From Candidatus Aminicenantota bacterium (GTDB lineage Bacteria; Acidobacteriota; Aminicenantia; Aminicenantales; UBA8522), in assembly GCA_017886205.1 (NCBI GenBank), contig JAFNEO010000028.1:26476-90475 (forward strand): a stretch of DNA of 64,000 nucleotides. Reading direction: 5' to 3'. Below are positions 37,341 to 46,810 of this stretch, piece after piece; position 1 is the first letter of the stretch; the number at the start of each line of letters is the position of its first letter. The notes under the pieces were generated by a model, which was given only the letters and a program-made list of their open reading frames with translations, searched no databases and was not told the origin of the DNA. The position numbers and the translations under genes were made by a program.

Positions 37341-37874
37341 TTAAAGGAAACGGGTGACCTGGGAGGATAAGAAGCGGGCGATGTCCTCGGTCGCGAAGGG
37401 CCAGGCATAGACGATCTTCCGGGAGGGGAATTTCTGCTGGGCCCGGCGGATTGCCTCCGGAATGTCCAGGGCGGAATGCTCTCCGCCGCGCGTCATCATC
37501 GGGGTGATGACGACGATCTGGCCGGCTTCCCGGGCGGCGGCCCGTTCAAAGGCCTCGTCTAGGGTCGGAGCGCAGAACTCGTTGAACCCGACGATCACCT
37601 CGAGCCCCGACTCCTGCCGGAGGTGTTTGGCCAGTTCCTGTGACCCGGTGTAGAAGGGATCGTTTTGGCTGGTCCGTGGCCAACCACGCATCCTGGCTTC
37701 CAACTGATCATAGCGAAGCCTCTGCGCGTTAGCCGCCGGGCCGGAAATGTGTCCGATCCGAGAGTAGAGCCCCATAAACTCGGACATTTCTTCTTTAGGG
37801 AAGTCCAGCGGGGGCGATCCGTGCATGGCTAAGACGATGACCGCCTTCGGCTTGTCTCTCTTTTTCTCGACCAT
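37341..37874 (-). CDS. CbiX/sirohydrochlorin cobaltochelatase-like protein
   Basis: VIVLAMHGSP and ITPMMTRGGEHSALDIPEAI. Confidence 0.75.
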   Translation of the reverse strand: MVEKKRDKPKAVIVLAMHGSPPLDFPKEEMSEFMGLYSRIGHISGPAANAQRLRYDQLEARMRGWPRTSQNDPFYTGSQELAKHLRQESGLEVIVGFNEFCAPTLDEAFERAAAREAGQIVVITPMMTRGGEHSALDIPEAIRRAQQKFPSRKIVYAWPFATEDIARFLSSQVTRFL

Positions 37875-38022
37875 CCGCTCACCCTCCTTTCTCGTCCGGG
37901 TTTGATGACCGGATCAGCCTTCACCCCGCCCGGAGGTGATCCGCTTCAAGATCTTTTCGTCCCGACCTCCATCCGGCCTCTTTATATCACACGTTTTGGG
38001 TCTCTTCAATCGCATAGGCTCA

Positions 38023-38156
38023 GGAGAGTCCCCCAGAAAGACGCGAATTTTTCCCGGCGAGAAAAATTCGCTCCCTGTCCTCGCTCCGCTCTCCTCTCGG
38101 CAAGCCGAGAGGAACCATGCCCGCTACGCTGCGGAGGGCTTTCTGAGGGACTCTCC
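38023..38156 (+). repeat. Dispersed structured intergenic element, family C copy 1
   Basis: 18-nt arms GGAGAGTCCCCCAGAAAG/CTTTCTGAGGGACTCTCC (1 non-WC pair); hairpins GCGAATTTTTC-CCGGCGA-GAAAAATTCGC and CCTCTCGG-CAAG-CCGAGAGG. Confidence 0.85.
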
Positions 38157-38325
38157 CTCGCCTTCATAACTAACCAGGAGAGCGGCTCCCCTCGAAAAAC
38201 GTCTCGGGAAGGCTAAGCCTGAGAGGTCGCTTTACCATTCCCAAATCGCTGGCTTTAATAATGGCTTCGCTCCTGCACAGGAACCGTTTCGCTTGGAGCT
38301 CGTATTATAATAAAGAGGAGTTTAC

Positions 38326-40554
38326 TTGATTTTTGCAGATCAATATAATCGATGGACACGTAAGGTCATGAGCACAAAAAAGGGCCGTCTTTCCATTGTG
38401 CTTCTGGCGTTCTGTGGCCTTCTTGTCACCCTTGCGTCTGCCTCCACTTCCCCCCCTGTTATGCTCAAGCCGCTCAAGACCGACAAGCCGCCGGTGATCG
38501 ACGGCCTGCTCGACGACCCGGTCTGGGCCGAAGCTCCCTCCGTCACAAGTTTCAAAACTTTCATCCCTGACTTCGGCCGCGACCTGTCCGAGGCGACCCT
38601 GGCCTACTATGCCTACGACAGCGAGAACCTCTATTTCGCCTTCCAGTGCTACGACCGGGAGCCGGACAAGATCAAGGCGACCCTCTCCAAGCGGGACGAC
38701 ATCCGGACCGACGACTTCATCTGCATCAACCTGGATTCCTTCAACGACCAGCAATCCCTTTATGCCTTCTACGTAAACCCCCTCGGCATCCAGATGGACA
38801 GCCGTTATGCCAACAACAAAGAAGACTTTAGCGTGGACGTGGTCTGGTACAGTGCCGGGAAGCTCCACGAGAGGGGCTATGCCGTCGAGCTGCGCATCCC
38901 CTTGAAGAGCATCCGCTATTCTTCCGGCCAGCGCATCGAGATGGGAATCTTTTTCGAGCGCTCCATCGGCCGCCGCACCGAGCATGGATCGTATCCGGCG
39001 CTCGACCCGGCCAAAGGGTTCGCCTTCTTGACCGAGATGGCGCCCATGGAATTTTTCGGTCTCAAGAAACACACCCTGCTGGAGCTCATCCCGGCATTCA
39101 CCTATTCCCAGGGGTATGCGCAGAACGAAGGCCGGCTCGCCCGGGAGAAGGCCGCCCGCGACCTGAGCCTGACCGGGAAATACGGGATCACCCCGAGCCT
39201 TATCCTGGACGCGACCTATAACCCGGACTTCAGCCAGGTCGAGGCCGACGCCGGACAGGTGGACGTCAACCTCCGCTACGACCTCTTCTTTCCGGAGAAG
39301 AGGCCGTTTTTCCTGGAGGGGAGCGAGAACTTTAACCTGGCGGGGACGACCGAGCAAGATTTTCTTTTGGAGACCGTTCACACCCGGAACATCGTCGACC
39401 CTAAAGGCGGAACAAAGCTCTCAGGAAAGGTGGCCAGGAGTGATAGCATAGCTGTGATCTTTGCGGCCGACGAATCTCCGGTCTCCTTCGGCTCCCTCGA
39501 ACCGACGGGGAAATACGCCTACTTCAGTATCGTGCGCTACAAGCACGCCCTGAGCCAGGACAGCTCCCTCGGACTCATCCTCACCGATCGAGAACATGAG
39601 GGTCGGTTCAACCGGGTCGTCGGTCCGGACGGGCAGATCCGGCTCGGCCAATCGAGCATGCTGAGCTTCCACGCCCTGGGTTCTTTCACCCGGGCTTTGA
39701 CCGGAGCGCCGCGTCAGGACGGCCATGCTTTCGGCTTCGACTATCTCTACGATACCCGCGACTGGAACATCCAGCTCGGCGCCCAGGACCTGTCGCCGGA
39801 TTTCGAGACCGACGCAGGCTTTCTCATCCGCAACGGCTTGACCCGGGTCAGGGCCTTGATCGCGCCCAAATTTCATCCGCGTTCCAACGTCGTGCTCCAG
39901 TTAACCCCGGCCCTTTTCACCTCTCAGCTCAGGGACAAATACAGCGATCTCTGGGAGACCGCCAACACCCTCTCGCTCGGTGCTCTCATGATCAGGACGA
40001 CGCGGGCGTCGCTGGCCTACTCTTATGCCACGGAGATCTTTCTCGGCCAGAAATTCAACACGGGCGGCTGGAGTGCCCAGGTGATCAGCCAGATCACCAA
40101 GCAGTTCTATGTCCGAGTGACCTACCGCGACAGTAAAGCTATCCGCTACTCGGAATCGCCTTTCCAGGGCTACGGGAAAAGGGCGCTGGCCACGCTGGGC
40201 TATCAACCCTCGGAGAATTTCAACTGGACCCTTAACCTCACCTATTCCGACCTATTCCGCGATTCCACGGGGGAAAAGATCTACGATTACACGATCATCT
40301 GGAACCGGCTGATTTATCAGGTGAACAAATACCTGTTCTTCCGGGCGATCGTCGAGTACAACACGTATCGCAAGCAGCTCCTGACCGACCTCCTGGCCTC
40401 GTTTCTGTATATTCCGGGGACCGTCATCCAGCTCGGCTACGGCTCGCTCTATGATAAAATTCGCTGGAAGGACGGAGCGTATGTGGACGCGGACCGCTTT
40501 CTGGAGACGCGGCGGGGGATCTTTTTCAAAGCTTCCTATCTCTGGCGGCTCTAA
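38326..40554 (+). CDS. DUF5916/CBM9-like N-terminal domain outer-membrane beta-barrel protein
   Basis: PPVIDGLLDDPVWAEAP...CYDREPDKIKATLSKRDDIRTDDFICINLDSF; PFFLEGSENF; beta-rich C-terminus. Confidence 0.85.
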   Translation: MIFADQYNRWTRKVMSTKKGRLSIVLLAFCGLLVTLASASTSPPVMLKPLKTDKPPVIDGLLDDPVWAEAPSVTSFKTFIPDFGRDLSEATLAYYAYDSENLYFAFQCYDREPDKIKATLSKRDDIRTDDFICINLDSFNDQQSLYAFYVNPLGIQMDSRYANNKEDFSVDVVWYSAGKLHERGYAVELRIPLKSIRYSSGQRIEMGIFFERSIGRRTEHGSYPALDPAKGFAFLTEMAPMEFFGLKKHTLLELIPAFTYSQGYAQNEGRLAREKAARDLSLTGKYGITPSLILDATYNPDFSQVEADAGQVDVNLRYDLFFPEKRPFFLEGSENFNLAGTTEQDFLLETVHTRNIVDPKGGTKLSGKVARSDSIAVIFAADESPVSFGSLEPTGKYAYFSIVRYKHALSQDSSLGLILTDREHEGRFNRVVGPDGQIRLGQSSMLSFHALGSFTRALTGAPRQDGHAFGFDYLYDTRDWNIQLGAQDLSPDFETDAGFLIRNGLTRVRALIAPKFHPRSNVVLQLTPALFTSQLRDKYSDLWETANTLSLGALMIRTTRASLAYSYATEIFLGQKFNTGGWSAQVISQITKQFYVRVTYRDSKAIRYSESPFQGYGKRALATLGYQPSENFNWTLNLTYSDLFRDSTGEKIYDYTIIWNRLIYQVNKYLFFRAIVEYNTYRKQLLTDLLASFLYIPGTVIQLGYGSLYDKIRWKDGAYVDADRFLETRRGIFFKASYLWRL

Positions 40555-40559
40555 CCGGA

Positions 40560-41552
40560 CTAATAAAATCTTTTCAGGTTCATCCCGGCGTAGAGACTTC
40601 CGACCTCCGCTTCATATCCGTTAAAAATGGGGGTTTTGCGCCTGCCGTCTTCGCCGATCCGGCGCTCGGTCGCCTGGCTCCAGCGGGGGTGGGAGACGAA
40701 GGGGTTGACATTGGCATAGAATCCGTACTCCTCGGGACGGGCCTTCATCCAGGCGCTCTTGGGCATCTTCTCCACGAAACGGATGCGGACGATGGACTTG
40801 ATGCTCTTGAATCCGTACTTCCAGGGAACGACGAGCCGGATGGGCGCCCCGTTCTGCGGCGGGAGGTACTCTTCGTACATGCCGACGGCCAGGACCGTTA
40901 GGGGATGCATCGCCTCATCCATCCGCAGTCCCTCGATATACGGCCATTCGAGGACTTTTGTCTTTTGAAAGGGCATTTGCTCCGGGTCGTAAAGGGTGGT
41001 GAACTCAATAAATTTAGCCGACGGGGCCGGGTCGCATTTCTTGATGAATTCGGCAAGGGGGAAACCGACCCAGGGGATGACCATGGACCAACCCTCCACA
41101 CAGCGCCAGCGGTAGATGCGTTCCTCTAGGGGGAAGAGTCGGATGAGCTCGTCGATGGCGAACGAACGGGGAGCCTTGACCAGGCCTTCGACAGTGAGGG
41201 TCCAGGGCCGCGTGCGGAAGTTCCGGGCGAGCACCGTGGGATCGCGCTTGGCGGTCGAGAACTCGTAGAAGTTCGTATAGCCGGTGGCGTCGGCGAAGGA
41301 AGTGTTTTTTTCGTCAGGCACTGTGAATTCCCCGCGCTTAGCGACCACGGGTTTTTGGGCGACCTGCGGCACTGCGGAAGCGGCCGGAGGGGAATCCTGA
41401 CGCTCAATGGCCAAGCCGCGCGAAAGCAGCGGGTTCGCCGCGGCATAGGCGGCCAGCGCCGCCGACCCGGCGATGAACTCGCGGCGGCTGAGGTAGAGCC
41501 TCCGGGGTGTGATCTCTGAGTACTTGATGCCGGGGGCCTTCTTCGCCAGCAT
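40560..41552 (-). CDS. msrP: Protein-methionine-sulfoxide reductase catalytic subunit (YedY/MsrP-like molybdoenzyme)
   Basis: SRREFIAGSAALAAYAAANP Tat signal; TNFYEFSTAKRDPTVLARNFRTRPWTLTVEG; RWRCVEGWSMVIPWVGFPL. Confidence 0.93.
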   Translation of the reverse strand: MLAKKAPGIKYSEITPRRLYLSRREFIAGSAALAAYAAANPLLSRGLAIERQDSPPAASAVPQVAQKPVVAKRGEFTVPDEKNTSFADATGYTNFYEFSTAKRDPTVLARNFRTRPWTLTVEGLVKAPRSFAIDELIRLFPLEERIYRWRCVEGWSMVIPWVGFPLAEFIKKCDPAPSAKFIEFTTLYDPEQMPFQKTKVLEWPYIEGLRMDEAMHPLTVLAVGMYEEYLPPQNGAPIRLVVPWKYGFKSIKSIVRIRFVEKMPKSAWMKARPEEYGFYANVNPFVSHPRWSQATERRIGEDGRRKTPIFNGYEAEVGSLYAGMNLKRFY

Positions 41553-41584
41553 ATTCGCGCCTCCTTCTCCTCCCATTTTCCCAT

Positions 41585-41664
41585 AAAAATGGGGACGGTT
41601 CTATTTTTTTCTCTCCTCACCGGAATAGATGCAAAGCCTGATAAATAGAACCGTCCCTATTTTT
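41585..41664. repeat. REP-like inverted repeat pair
   Basis: AAAAATGGGGACGGTTCTATTT (41585-41606) and AAATAGAACCGTCCCTATTTTT (41643-41664), 21 of 22 complementary. Confidence 0.75.
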
Positions 41665-41725
41665 CCCGATCAGGACCCAGCCCAGGCTTGAACCTTTTTC
41701 CGCCTGATGCGTCCTATGTATTGAG

Positions 41726-42172
41726 ATGAACGGCAGTGGTGAGTTCGACGCGGCCTACGACCGTTACAAGGCCGACATCTTTCGGTTTATTTTTCACCTG
41801 ACAGGAAATCGGGCCGAGGCCGAGGACCTCTTCCAGGAGACCTGGCTTCGGCTGGTCAGGCACGGGCCGCTCCGGCCGGGCGGACAGGACTTGAAACCCT
41901 GGCTGCTTACGATCGTGCTTAACCTGCACCGGGACGCCCTGCGCCGAAAGCGCGTCCGGCGGCGGTCCCCTTGGCCGATCTGGGCGGCGCTGGCCGTCCT
42001 GACAGGCCTGACGCTCTGTTTCCTAATCCCCGGGTTGGCAGGATTCAGGCAGAGCCAGAAGCTGACACTCGAGACAGCCCTGGTCCTGCTGGTCATTCTT
42101 CAGAACGCTCTAATGCTCTTCTTCGCCCCCCTGCTCATGCGCCGGGGCCGCTTATCTCAATTCCATTCTTGA
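41726..42172 (+). CDS. ECF sigma region 2-like domain fused to C-terminal transmembrane helices, no region 4
   Basis: FDAAYDRYKADIFRFIFHLTGNRAEAEDLFQETWLRLVRH...PWLLTIVLNLHRDALRRKR then two hydrophobic segments. Confidence 0.75.
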   Translation: MNGSGEFDAAYDRYKADIFRFIFHLTGNRAEAEDLFQETWLRLVRHGPLRPGGQDLKPWLLTIVLNLHRDALRRKRVRRRSPWPIWAALAVLTGLTLCFLIPGLAGFRQSQKLTLETALVLLVILQNALMLFFAPLLMRRGRLSQFHS

Positions 42173-42203
42173 AAATCCGAAAGAAATGCTAAGGAGGTCT
42201 ATC

Positions 42204-42809
42204 ATGGCCAAACCAAAAGGAAAAATAAGTGCCCTGGTCATGCTCGTCTTGGTGATGGTTTTCCTGGCCTTTGTCCTGACGCCGCTGATATTAGCCCCTC
42301 TGGGTATATTCACCGGCGTGGCCAGGGGGACGAGAGACGTCTTCTTCAACGGCTGGCACAATATCCCTTGGTTCCCCTTTGTCCCGATCTGGTCTTTCTC
42401 TCTCCTATTCGTCATCATCTGGCTGGCGGTCATCCTCTGGGTGTACAAGGACGCCGAACGGCGTCGCATGAGCGGCCTTCTCTGGGCGCTCCTGGTCTTC
42501 ATCGGCAACTTGATCGGGCTGCTGATCTATCTCATCGTCCGTCAGGACCATCCGCTAAGTGAGGAGCAGGGAGCGGCGAGTCCGGGGCCGCCAACGGCCA
42601 CCACAGCGGGAGCACCAGCATCGACTCAACCTCCCGCAGAGGCGAAGACAGCGGTCTGTCCGGCCTGTCAGAAAAAAGTGGAGCCGAGTTTTGTCTACTG
42701 TCCGCACTGCGGTGCCTCGCTTCAGCAGACCTGCCCGAGCTGCGGTAAGCCGACGGAAACGGGCTGGAAAGTCTGCCCGCATTGCGGCGCCCATCTCAAG
42801 TCGGAATGA
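42204..42809 (+). CDS. Membrane protein with PLDc_N-like TM region and C-terminal double zinc ribbon
   Basis: WVYKDAERRRMSGLLWALLVFIGNLIGLLIYLIVR; CPACQKKVEPSFVYCPHCGASLQQTCPSCGKPTETGWKVCPHCG. Confidence 0.8.
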   Translation: MAKPKGKISALVMLVLVMVFLAFVLTPLILAPLGIFTGVARGTRDVFFNGWHNIPWFPFVPIWSFSLLFVIIWLAVILWVYKDAERRRMSGLLWALLVFIGNLIGLLIYLIVRQDHPLSEEQGAASPGPPTATTAGAPASTQPPAEAKTAVCPACQKKVEPSFVYCPHCGASLQQTCPSCGKPTETGWKVCPHCGAHLKSE

Positions 42810-42869
42810 ACTCTATCTTCGCTTGCGGCGGCCGCCGCCTTTGTGATAATTCAATGACAGGCACAGGCA

Positions 42870-43694
42870 ATGGGCACCCTCTCCCAGCGTTTTCTCGGCC
42901 GTCTGGATAAGGGCAGATTCTGGAACGTCCAGGTTTGGGACTTTAGCTTCCGCAGCCTGTCCCGCGAATATGCCTGGCTGTTCTTTCTGAGGGCCGTGCT
43001 CGCCCATCCGGTCAAGACGGTCCGCGGGCTGCGCCGGTATCGACGGTTCATCCGCGAGAAAAAGCACTGGGACCCTGAATATGCGCGCCTCCTTTCGATC
43101 CCAGACGAGACGATTTTTCTTCAGCACGCCCGCGGCCGGAAGTCCGGGCCGCTTGTCGGGCTCGGGTTCTGTCTCAAGCCCTATGATCCGAACGGTTCGT
43201 CGGTGTCCTGCCCGTCCGGCCGGGCGAACCATAACTGTCTTTATCTCGAGCGGGGAGAAACGCGGCTCGTCTGCACGGGATGCTCCATCCATGAGATTGG
43301 CTGCCTCGCGCTCGATAAAGGATGTCCGGTCTATATCATGACGTCGGCGAAGGACATCGCCCGGGACTTAATGCTCCCTCAGATCAGCCGCGGCTTGTTC
43401 CCGGCGGCCGTCCTCATCCTCTGTCCCTATTCCGTCCAGGCCATCATCCTGCCACTCCTCATCTGCGGCCTGGATATGCTCTTGCTTTCTTATGCCAGCG
43501 GGTCCTGTGCAGATTACGGACAATGGCTGAAGGCCGACCGGGGGATCAAAGACGAGCGGACGACAATCGACGATGATTCTCGGGAGAAACTCCTCGGTGT
43601 ACTGGGGAAACTCGAGGATGTAGAAGTGAGCGGGATTCGGAGCCAGCGATATCGACAATTTCGCCGCGGCGGGAATGTTTTTTATCCGGGATAG
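42870..43694 (+). CDS. Cysteine-rich membrane-associated protein of unknown function (weak resemblance to DUF116)
   Basis: 274 aa; SCPSGRANHNC, CTGCSIHEIGC, CP, hydrophobic segments; product uncertain. Confidence 0.5.
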   Translation: MGTLSQRFLGRLDKGRFWNVQVWDFSFRSLSREYAWLFFLRAVLAHPVKTVRGLRRYRRFIREKKHWDPEYARLLSIPDETIFLQHARGRKSGPLVGLGFCLKPYDPNGSSVSCPSGRANHNCLYLERGETRLVCTGCSIHEIGCLALDKGCPVYIMTSAKDIARDLMLPQISRGLFPAAVLILCPYSVQAIILPLLICGLDMLLLSYASGSCADYGQWLKADRGIKDERTTIDDDSREKLLGVLGKLEDVEVSGIRSQRYRQFRRGGNVFYPG

Positions 43695-43725
43695 CAAATT
43701 TCCAGCCCCATTTTCAGGTCGTTTG

Positions 43726-44475
43726 TCATCCCCATAAGTGAACAAAGAAGCTGGCCAAACCGCTGGCCGTGACCTGAATAGTCAGGTTGTCGGCGCCGTG
43801 GGGCGAGGCGGCTTCGACGAACACGACAACCACAGAGAGCAGAAGAGAGGAGAGGAGCGAACGGGAAAGGGGGAGATGGTAATACGCGCAAAAGAAGACC
43901 GCTGAGAGGACGATCGAAACAACCAGGATGGAGAGGCTTCCCTCCACCGACCTCTCCGTGATTTCGACTTTTTTCAAGCTGGGCACTCGGTAGCGATGTC
44001 GGCCGAAGCGGACACCGACCGGCTCGGCCACGGCATCGGCCGCTCCGCCGACGAGATACCCCATGACGGCGCAGGCTCCGAAGAGCCAATTGGAGAGGAG
44101 ACCGCCCAGGGCCGTGGTCAGATAGGGGAGGGCGATGAAATAGCCGCGCTGGGGCGAATCCCTCTCCCGGGCGAGCGCTTCGAAAAAGAAATTCCGGTCG
44201 CCTGCCCAAACAATCAGGATCACATAGATCCCCATGCCCGCACCGAGGATGTTGACGGCGGGCATTCCTCCCCAGAGATGAAGTCCTACGGCGGTGAAGA
44301 AGATCAGGAAATGAAACAGCTTTCGCGTGTACCCGGTCGGCCATCCGGCCCGGCGCTTGAGGGCGCCGCTCAGGATCCCGCTTCCCAGGATCGCCGCCGC
44401 CGAGACGGCCGCCGCGGTCAAGATTTCAGGGAAGGGAGGGAGATAGCGCCAAAGAAATCCGGTCAGTTCTCTCAT
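43726..44475 (-). CDS. Phytol/dolichol kinase-like integral membrane protein
   Basis: YTRKLFHFLIFFTAV; GGAADAVAEPVGVRFGRHRYRVPSLKKVEITERSVEGSLS. Confidence 0.65.
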   Translation of the reverse strand: MRELTGFLWRYLPPFPEILTAAAVSAAAILGSGILSGALKRRAGWPTGYTRKLFHFLIFFTAVGLHLWGGMPAVNILGAGMGIYVILIVWAGDRNFFFEALARERDSPQRGYFIALPYLTTALGGLLSNWLFGACAVMGYLVGGAADAVAEPVGVRFGRHRYRVPSLKKVEITERSVEGSLSILVVSIVLSAVFFCAYYHLPLSRSLLSSLLLSVVVVFVEAASPHGADNLTIQVTASGLASFFVHLWG

Positions 44476-44695
44476 TCCCGGGGTCCATCATATTCCACCT
44501 GAGCCGGCACCTCAAGCCGTTATCCCTAGTTCTGGCTATCTCCATTTCCCTATCTTGATTGAGGTTCTACCAGCGACCCCCATATTCTTGGCTAATCATT
44601 TATCTGGGCAACCGAGGTATAGTGAAAATTTCCTCATCGGGAGGTATAATAAAACGTCCGGTTTGAGTTAAATATATAGAATTGATCGGATCGAT

Positions 44696-45415
44696 ATGAA
44701 TAGTAAGGAAAAGCGGGAGGCGAAGACCGCTGGCGCCCCGCGGCCGAAATGGCCGTCCCGCAAAGACCGTCTTTCTCCTCGAGTCCTCGAGGCGGTTCGG
44801 CAAGAGTCCCAAGCCTTTTTTCGCAACGCCCGCGGGAGCCACGACTGGGATCATACGGAGCGAGTCTACCGACTTTGCCTCCGTATCGGCCGTAAGGAGA
44901 GGGCTGACCTCGACGTCCTTAGGCTCGCCGCATTGCTCCACGACATCGGCCGGGAGGAAGAGGACCGGTCGAACGGCGGGACCTGCCACGCCGAAAAAGG
45001 CGCGGTCCTGGCGGATGAGATCTTGAGGAACCATAGGATCGGAGCCGAACGAATCGCTCGAGTCGTCCGCTGTATCAAGACCCACCGCTACCGGGGACGA
45101 CTCGTCCCGGACTCTCTTGAAGGAAAGATCTTATTTGACGCCGACAAGCTGGATTCGATCGGCGCCGTCGGTATCGGGAGGGCGTTCCTGTTCGCCGGCG
45201 AAGTCGGGGCCAGGCTTCATGATCCCAAGATCGAAGTCCGGAAGACGAAACCCTACACCAAAGAGGACACTGCCTACCGGGAATTCCTGATCAAGCTAAG
45301 CCTGATAAAGGACCTAATGTTCACCCACGAAGGAAGGCGGATGGCGGAGAAGCGCCATACTTTCATGGTCGGGTTCTTCAACCGGTTGAACAAGGAAACG
45401 GCCGGAGCCCTGTAA
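44696..45415 (+). CDS. HD domain phosphohydrolase
   Basis: GSHDWDHTERVYRLCLRIG...LAALLHDIGREEED. Confidence 0.88.
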   Translation: MNSKEKREAKTAGAPRPKWPSRKDRLSPRVLEAVRQESQAFFRNARGSHDWDHTERVYRLCLRIGRKERADLDVLRLAALLHDIGREEEDRSNGGTCHAEKGAVLADEILRNHRIGAERIARVVRCIKTHRYRGRLVPDSLEGKILFDADKLDSIGAVGIGRAFLFAGEVGARLHDPKIEVRKTKPYTKEDTAYREFLIKLSLIKDLMFTHEGRRMAEKRHTFMVGFFNRLNKETAGAL

Positions 45416-45466
45416 TCTCGGACGCGCCCGTCTCGGCCGAAAAGGGCCTCACCGGGACGAGAAACC

Positions 45467-45496
45467 TTGACAGTGCCGGCGGTCGCGGCGTATATT
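45467..45496 (+). promoter_or_regulatory. Predicted sigma70-type promoter of PFK gene
   Basis: TTGACA, 18-nt spacer, TATATT. Confidence 0.5.
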
Positions 45497-45607
45497 CTGG
45501 AAGCCGAGCGAACCCCTGTTCGGGCCGCGAACGATTAGCTTCCTCTCCCGCGGAAGAGAAATCCTGCGCGAAGATACGAGAGCAGGCGCTCGAAAAGGAG
45601 ACAAACT

Positions 45608-46810
45608 ATGGCCAACATAAAAACTAAGAAAGGGATCATCGGCATCCTCACCGGGGGAGGCGATGTCCCCGGCCTCAACCCCGCCATCCGTGCGGTCACG
45701 ATCCGGGCCATCCACGAAGGGTATGATGTCATCGGCATCCGGCGTGGCTGGGCGGGGCTCATCGAGATCAACCGGGATGAAATGACCGATGACCCGGAGT
45801 GCTGTCAGGTCCTGACCGAAGAAATCGTCAACAAGGTCGGCCGCACCGGCGGCACGTTCCTGCATACCTCGCGGACCCGGCCGAGCCATGTCCCCGACGT
45901 CAACGTGCCGGCGCACCTGCGGGCCAAGTACAACGAGAAGGTGAACGACTTGACCGAGGAAGTCCTGAAAAATATCGAACGTCTCGGCATCGACTACCTT
46001 GTCCCCATCGGCGGCGACGACACGCTGAGCTACGCCGCCGCTCTCCACCAGAAGGGCGTCAAGATCATCGCCATCCCCAAGACCATGGACAACGATGTCC
46101 CCGGGACCGACTACTGCCTGGGGTTCAGCACCTGCGTCACCCGCACGATCAGCCTGACCCACGCCCTGAGGACCACGGCCGGCTCGCATGAGCGCTTCCT
46201 CTGCATCGAGGTCTTCGGCCGGTACACGGGATTCACGGCCCTCCTCCCGACCATGGCCGGGGCCGCCAACCGCTGCGTCATCCCCGAGTACAGGTTCAAC
46301 ATGGAGCGGCTCTGCGAGCTGCTGACCGAGGACCGGGCGGAGAACCCCAGCCTCTACGCGGTCGTCCTCGTCTCCGAAGGAGCGATGATCGAGGGCAACG
46401 AGATGGTGTTTGCCAACGACGAGAAGGACATGTACGGGCACGGGAAGCTGGGCGGTTTCGGCGACTATGTCTCTAACCAGCTCAAGGAGCTCTCGCCCAA
46501 GTTCAATGAGGGCCGCCGCATCAACGTCATCAACCAGAAGCTGAGCTATCTTGTCCGCTGCGGCGACCCCGACGCCGTGGACTCGATCGTCCCCATGGCC
46601 TTCGGCAACCTGGCCCTGGACCTCATCCTGGACAAGAAGTTTGGGCGGATGGTCTGCCTGCGCAACGGCGAATACGACAATGTGCCCATCGAGATCGTGA
46701 CCAGCAAGAAAAAGATGGTGGATGTGGACAAGTACTATGATCGGGAAAGGCTTCGCCCGCTCTACAAAAGCTTCCACCAGAAGCCGTTGTTCATCATGAC
46801 TTCGGACTGA
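45608..46810 (+). CDS. 6-phosphofructokinase family, PPi-dependent signature
   Basis: ILTGGGDVPGLNPAIRAV; PIGGDDTLSYA; PKTMDNDVPGTD. Confidence 0.92.
   Translation: MANIKTKKGIIGILTGGGDVPGLNPAIRAVTIRAIHEGYDVIGIRRGWAGLIEINRDEMTDDPECCQVLTEEIVNKVGRTGGTFLHTSRTRPSHVPDVNVPAHLRAKYNEKVNDLTEEVLKNIERLGIDYLVPIGGDDTLSYAAALHQKGVKIIAIPKTMDNDVPGTDYCLGFSTCVTRTISLTHALRTTAGSHERFLCIEVFGRYTGFTALLPTMAGAANRCVIPEYRFNMERLCELLTEDRAENPSLYAVVLVSEGAMIEGNEMVFANDEKDMYGHGKLGGFGDYVSNQLKELSPKFNEGRRINVINQKLSYLVRCGDPDAVDSIVPMAFGNLALDLILDKKFGRMVCLRNGEYDNVPIEIVTSKKKMVDVDKYYDRERLRPLYKSFHQKPLFIMTSD

Noticed and set aside
35930-37408. 492-aa minus-strand ORF
   Set aside because: Antisense to the tandem aldolase gene; Asp/Arg/Gly-rich shadow ORF.
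37902-38216. 104-aa and 77-aa plus-strand ORFs between cbiX and the DUF5916 gene
   Set aside because: Composed mostly of family C repeat sequence.
38305-39381. 358-aa minus-strand ORF
   Set aside because: Antisense to the DUF5916 protein.
42870-43694. Confident DUF116 assignment
   Set aside because: Resemblance only loose; cannot be confirmed without profile search.
45449-46777. 442-aa minus-strand ORF
   Set aside because: Antisense to the PFK gene; no recognisable domain.
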